This document shows positions 7,434-8,636 of a stretch of DNA of 8,636 nt, piece by piece (position 1 is the first letter of the stretch; the number at the start of each line of letters is the position of its first letter). Origin of the DNA: Lachnospiraceae bacterium UBA6452 (GTDB lineage: Bacteria > Bacillota > Clostridia > Lachnospirales > Lachnospiraceae). The position numbers and the translations under genes are program-made. The stretch lies in the NCBI GenBank assembly GCA_002441865.1, contig DJNY01000221.1, positions 3,951 to 12,586 of the forward strand, written 5' to 3'. The notes under the pieces were generated by a model. It made no database searches and had not been told where the DNA came from. It saw nothing but the letters and a program-made list of their open reading frames with translations.

Positions 7434-7454
7434 AAGAGGAGAGTGGAGGAAACT

Positions 7455-8267
7455 ATGAAAAAAAGAAATGTAATCAAAGCAGCTATTTTATTAACAGGAG
7501 CACTTTTACTGACAGGATGCGGAAAGGATGCAGATAATGAGCTTTCCCGTATCCAGAAAGACGGCGTATTAAAGGTTGGCGTGGAAGGTACTTATCCACC
7601 TATTACATACCATGATGAAAACGGAGATCTGACCGGATTTGATGTGGATCTGGCAAAGGCTCTGGGCGAGAAGCTGGGCGTGAAAGTAGAATTTACGGAA
7701 TCTGAATGGGATTCCCTGCTGGCAGCAGTAGACAGTGGAAGAATCGATACGGTGATCAACGCCGTTTCCATTACAGATGAGAGAAAAGAAAAATATGATT
7801 TTTCCGAGCCTTACATTTCCGTTTACCGGAACATTATTGTCAAAGGTGACCAGGATGACATCAACAGTGTCGCAGATCTGAACGGAAAAAATGTAGCGGA
7901 AAATATTACAACGGAATATGCACAGAAATTAGAGGAATACGGTGCAACACTTGTTCCAATCGATACACTGCAACAGGCATTTGATCTGATCCTGTCAGAC
8001 AGAGCGGATTTCACAGTGCTGGAGGATATCCAGTTCTATCCTTACTTAGAAGAGCATCCGGATGCAAATCTGAAGGTTGCATTCACGATCGATGATGACG
8101 TGGATCAGTTTGCAATTCCGATCAGAAAAGGGGAAACAGAGCTGGTAGATGCAGTGAATCAGGCACTGGATGAATTAAAGAAAGACGGAACACTGAAAGA
8201 ACTTTCCGAAAAATATTTTAATACGGACGTGATAGAGTATGCCTCTGTCAACGGCGGGGAGGAATAA
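7455..8267 (+). CDS. ABC transporter amino-acid (cystine-type) substrate-binding lipoprotein
   Basis: A 270-residue solute-binding protein of family 3 (PF00497). It opens with a lipoprotein signal: MKKRN, a hydrophobic stretch, then lipobox LTGC with Cys22, so the mature protein is lipid-anchored outside the membrane. Segments VGVEGTYPPITYHDENG (41-57), LTGFDVDLAKALG (59-71), RIDTVINAVSITDER (96-110) and KYDFSEPY (113-120) resemble FliY/TcyJ/TcyA cystine-binding proteins more than glutamine or arginine receptors, as I recall those sequences. Arg110 is the expected ligand for the substrate carboxylate. I chose the ATG at 7455 rather than the in-frame GTG at 7443, because GGAGG (7445-7449) is 5 nt ahead of the ATG and the signal peptide starts there. 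Downstream permease and ATPase genes are not in the window. The family is certain; cystine as the substrate is probable, but a related sulfur amino acid or another polar amino acid is possible. Confidence 0.93.
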   Translation: MKKRNVIKAAILLTGALLLTGCGKDADNELSRIQKDGVLKVGVEGTYPPITYHDENGDLTGFDVDLAKALGEKLGVKVEFTESEWDSLLAAVDSGRIDTVINAVSITDERKEKYDFSEPYISVYRNIIVKGDQDDINSVADLNGKNVAENITTEYAQKLEEYGATLVPIDTLQQAFDLILSDRADFTVLEDIQFYPYLEEHPDANLKVAFTIDDDVDQFAIPIRKGETELVDAVNQALDELKKDGTLKELSEKYFNTDVIEYASVNGGEE

Positions 8268-8271
8268 GAAA

Positions 8272-8636
8272 ATGGCAAGAATCAGGGAAATCGATATCGA
8301 AAAGGCATCGCCGGAAGTACAGGAGGCAGTAGCGGAACATATACGGACAGGGCATAAGATCACCAATGTAAAAAGAATCATTCTGAACCATCTGCCTTCC
8401 TTTAAGGCACTGGAGCTCGGACAGTATGATCTGGATGATGATCTGCAGAGACTGATCGGCAAATTGGACGGCGATATTTTCGAATACGCCATTTCAGAAG
8501 AAAATGAGTGTCTGGTATGTACCACCTATTTCACCAAGCTTTTGAAAAATGAGCATGGAATCGATCCAAAAACATTCAAATTTACAAAACGACAGGAACT
8601 GTTGATCGAATATGCAAGAAAGCTGGCAGGACATCC
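8272..8636 (+). CDS. Carboxymuconolactone decarboxylase/AhpD-like CxxC protein, 5' part
   Basis: The frame opens at ATG 8272, 4 nt after the stop of the receptor gene, with GGAGG (8258-8262) inside the end of that gene, and runs off the right edge with 121 codons visible. The pattern fits the CMD/AhpD all-helical fold: a leading PSFKALELG helix (42-50), then a helix with Glu79-Cys80-Leu-Val-Cys83 (ISEENECLVCTTYF), then KRQELLIEYARKLAGHP (106-122, the last residue from the partial codon), which matches the helix after the active site in this family. Members with CxxC act as thiol peroxidases, disulfide reductases or similar. The His usually four residues after the second Cys (CxxCxxxH in AhpD) is Phe87 here. 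Its stop and any second domain are not visible. The operon context with thioredoxin and a cystine-type receptor points to thiol chemistry. Family confidence is moderate; the reaction is unknown. Confidence 0.7.
   Translation, partial: MARIREIDIEKASPEVQEAVAEHIRTGHKITNVKRIILNHLPSFKALELGQYDLDDDLQRLIGKLDGDIFEYAISEENECLVCTTYFTKLLKNEHGIDPKTFKFTKRQELLIEYARKLAGH

Noticed and set aside
7443..7454. GTG start four codons upstream for the substrate-binding protein
   Set aside because: The GGAGG site overlaps these codons and is placed for the ATG at 7455, where a normal lipoprotein signal begins.

Overview
The window looks like chromosomal DNA of a low-to-moderate GC Gram-positive anaerobe. A Clostridia/Lachnospiraceae-like gut or rumen bacterium is my best guess. 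The grounds are purine-rich Shine-Dalgarno sites (AGGAGG type), near-consensus sigma-A promoters, a lipoprotein-type ABC solute receptor, a UPF0371/DUF1846 protein, and a secreted protein with tandem carbohydrate-binding modules. This is an inference from gene content, not a phylogenetic result.

Layout. (1) Positions 1-1175 (+) hold the C-terminal part of a large extracellular protein with repeated CBM4/9-like beta-sandwich domains joined by acidic Pro/Glu linkers; the start and any catalytic domain lie outside the window. (2) A hairpin at 1211-1244 separates it from the convergent gene pyrG (CTP synthase, minus strand, 1262-2875). (3) The pyrG leader carries an intrinsic terminator (2934-2973) that looks like a CTP-responsive attenuator of the Firmicutes type. 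(4) Upstream of it on the minus strand lies a complete DUF1846/UPF0371 gene (3056-4540). (5) A 254-nt divergent intergenic region carries a good promoter for ftsH (4795-6933, +), the membrane AAA+ zinc protease, which ends in a strong terminator. (6) After an AT-rich region with operator-like inverted repeats over a near-consensus promoter comes a tightly spaced operon: a small thioredoxin (WCAGC active site), a cystine-type amino-acid ABC lipoprotein receptor, and the start of a carboxymuconolactone decarboxylase/AhpD-like CxxC protein that runs off the right edge.

Most of the window is housekeeping (pyrimidine nucleotide synthesis, membrane protein quality control) plus polysaccharide binding. 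The least ordinary part is the last 1.6 kb. Two small dithiol proteins flank a receptor that resembles cystine-binding proteins, behind one promoter that is overlaid by inverted repeats. This suggests a redox-regulated cystine or sulfur-compound uptake and reduction module. The second point of interest is the pyrG leader. No CRISPR array, tRNA, rRNA, insertion sequence or prophage sequence was seen.
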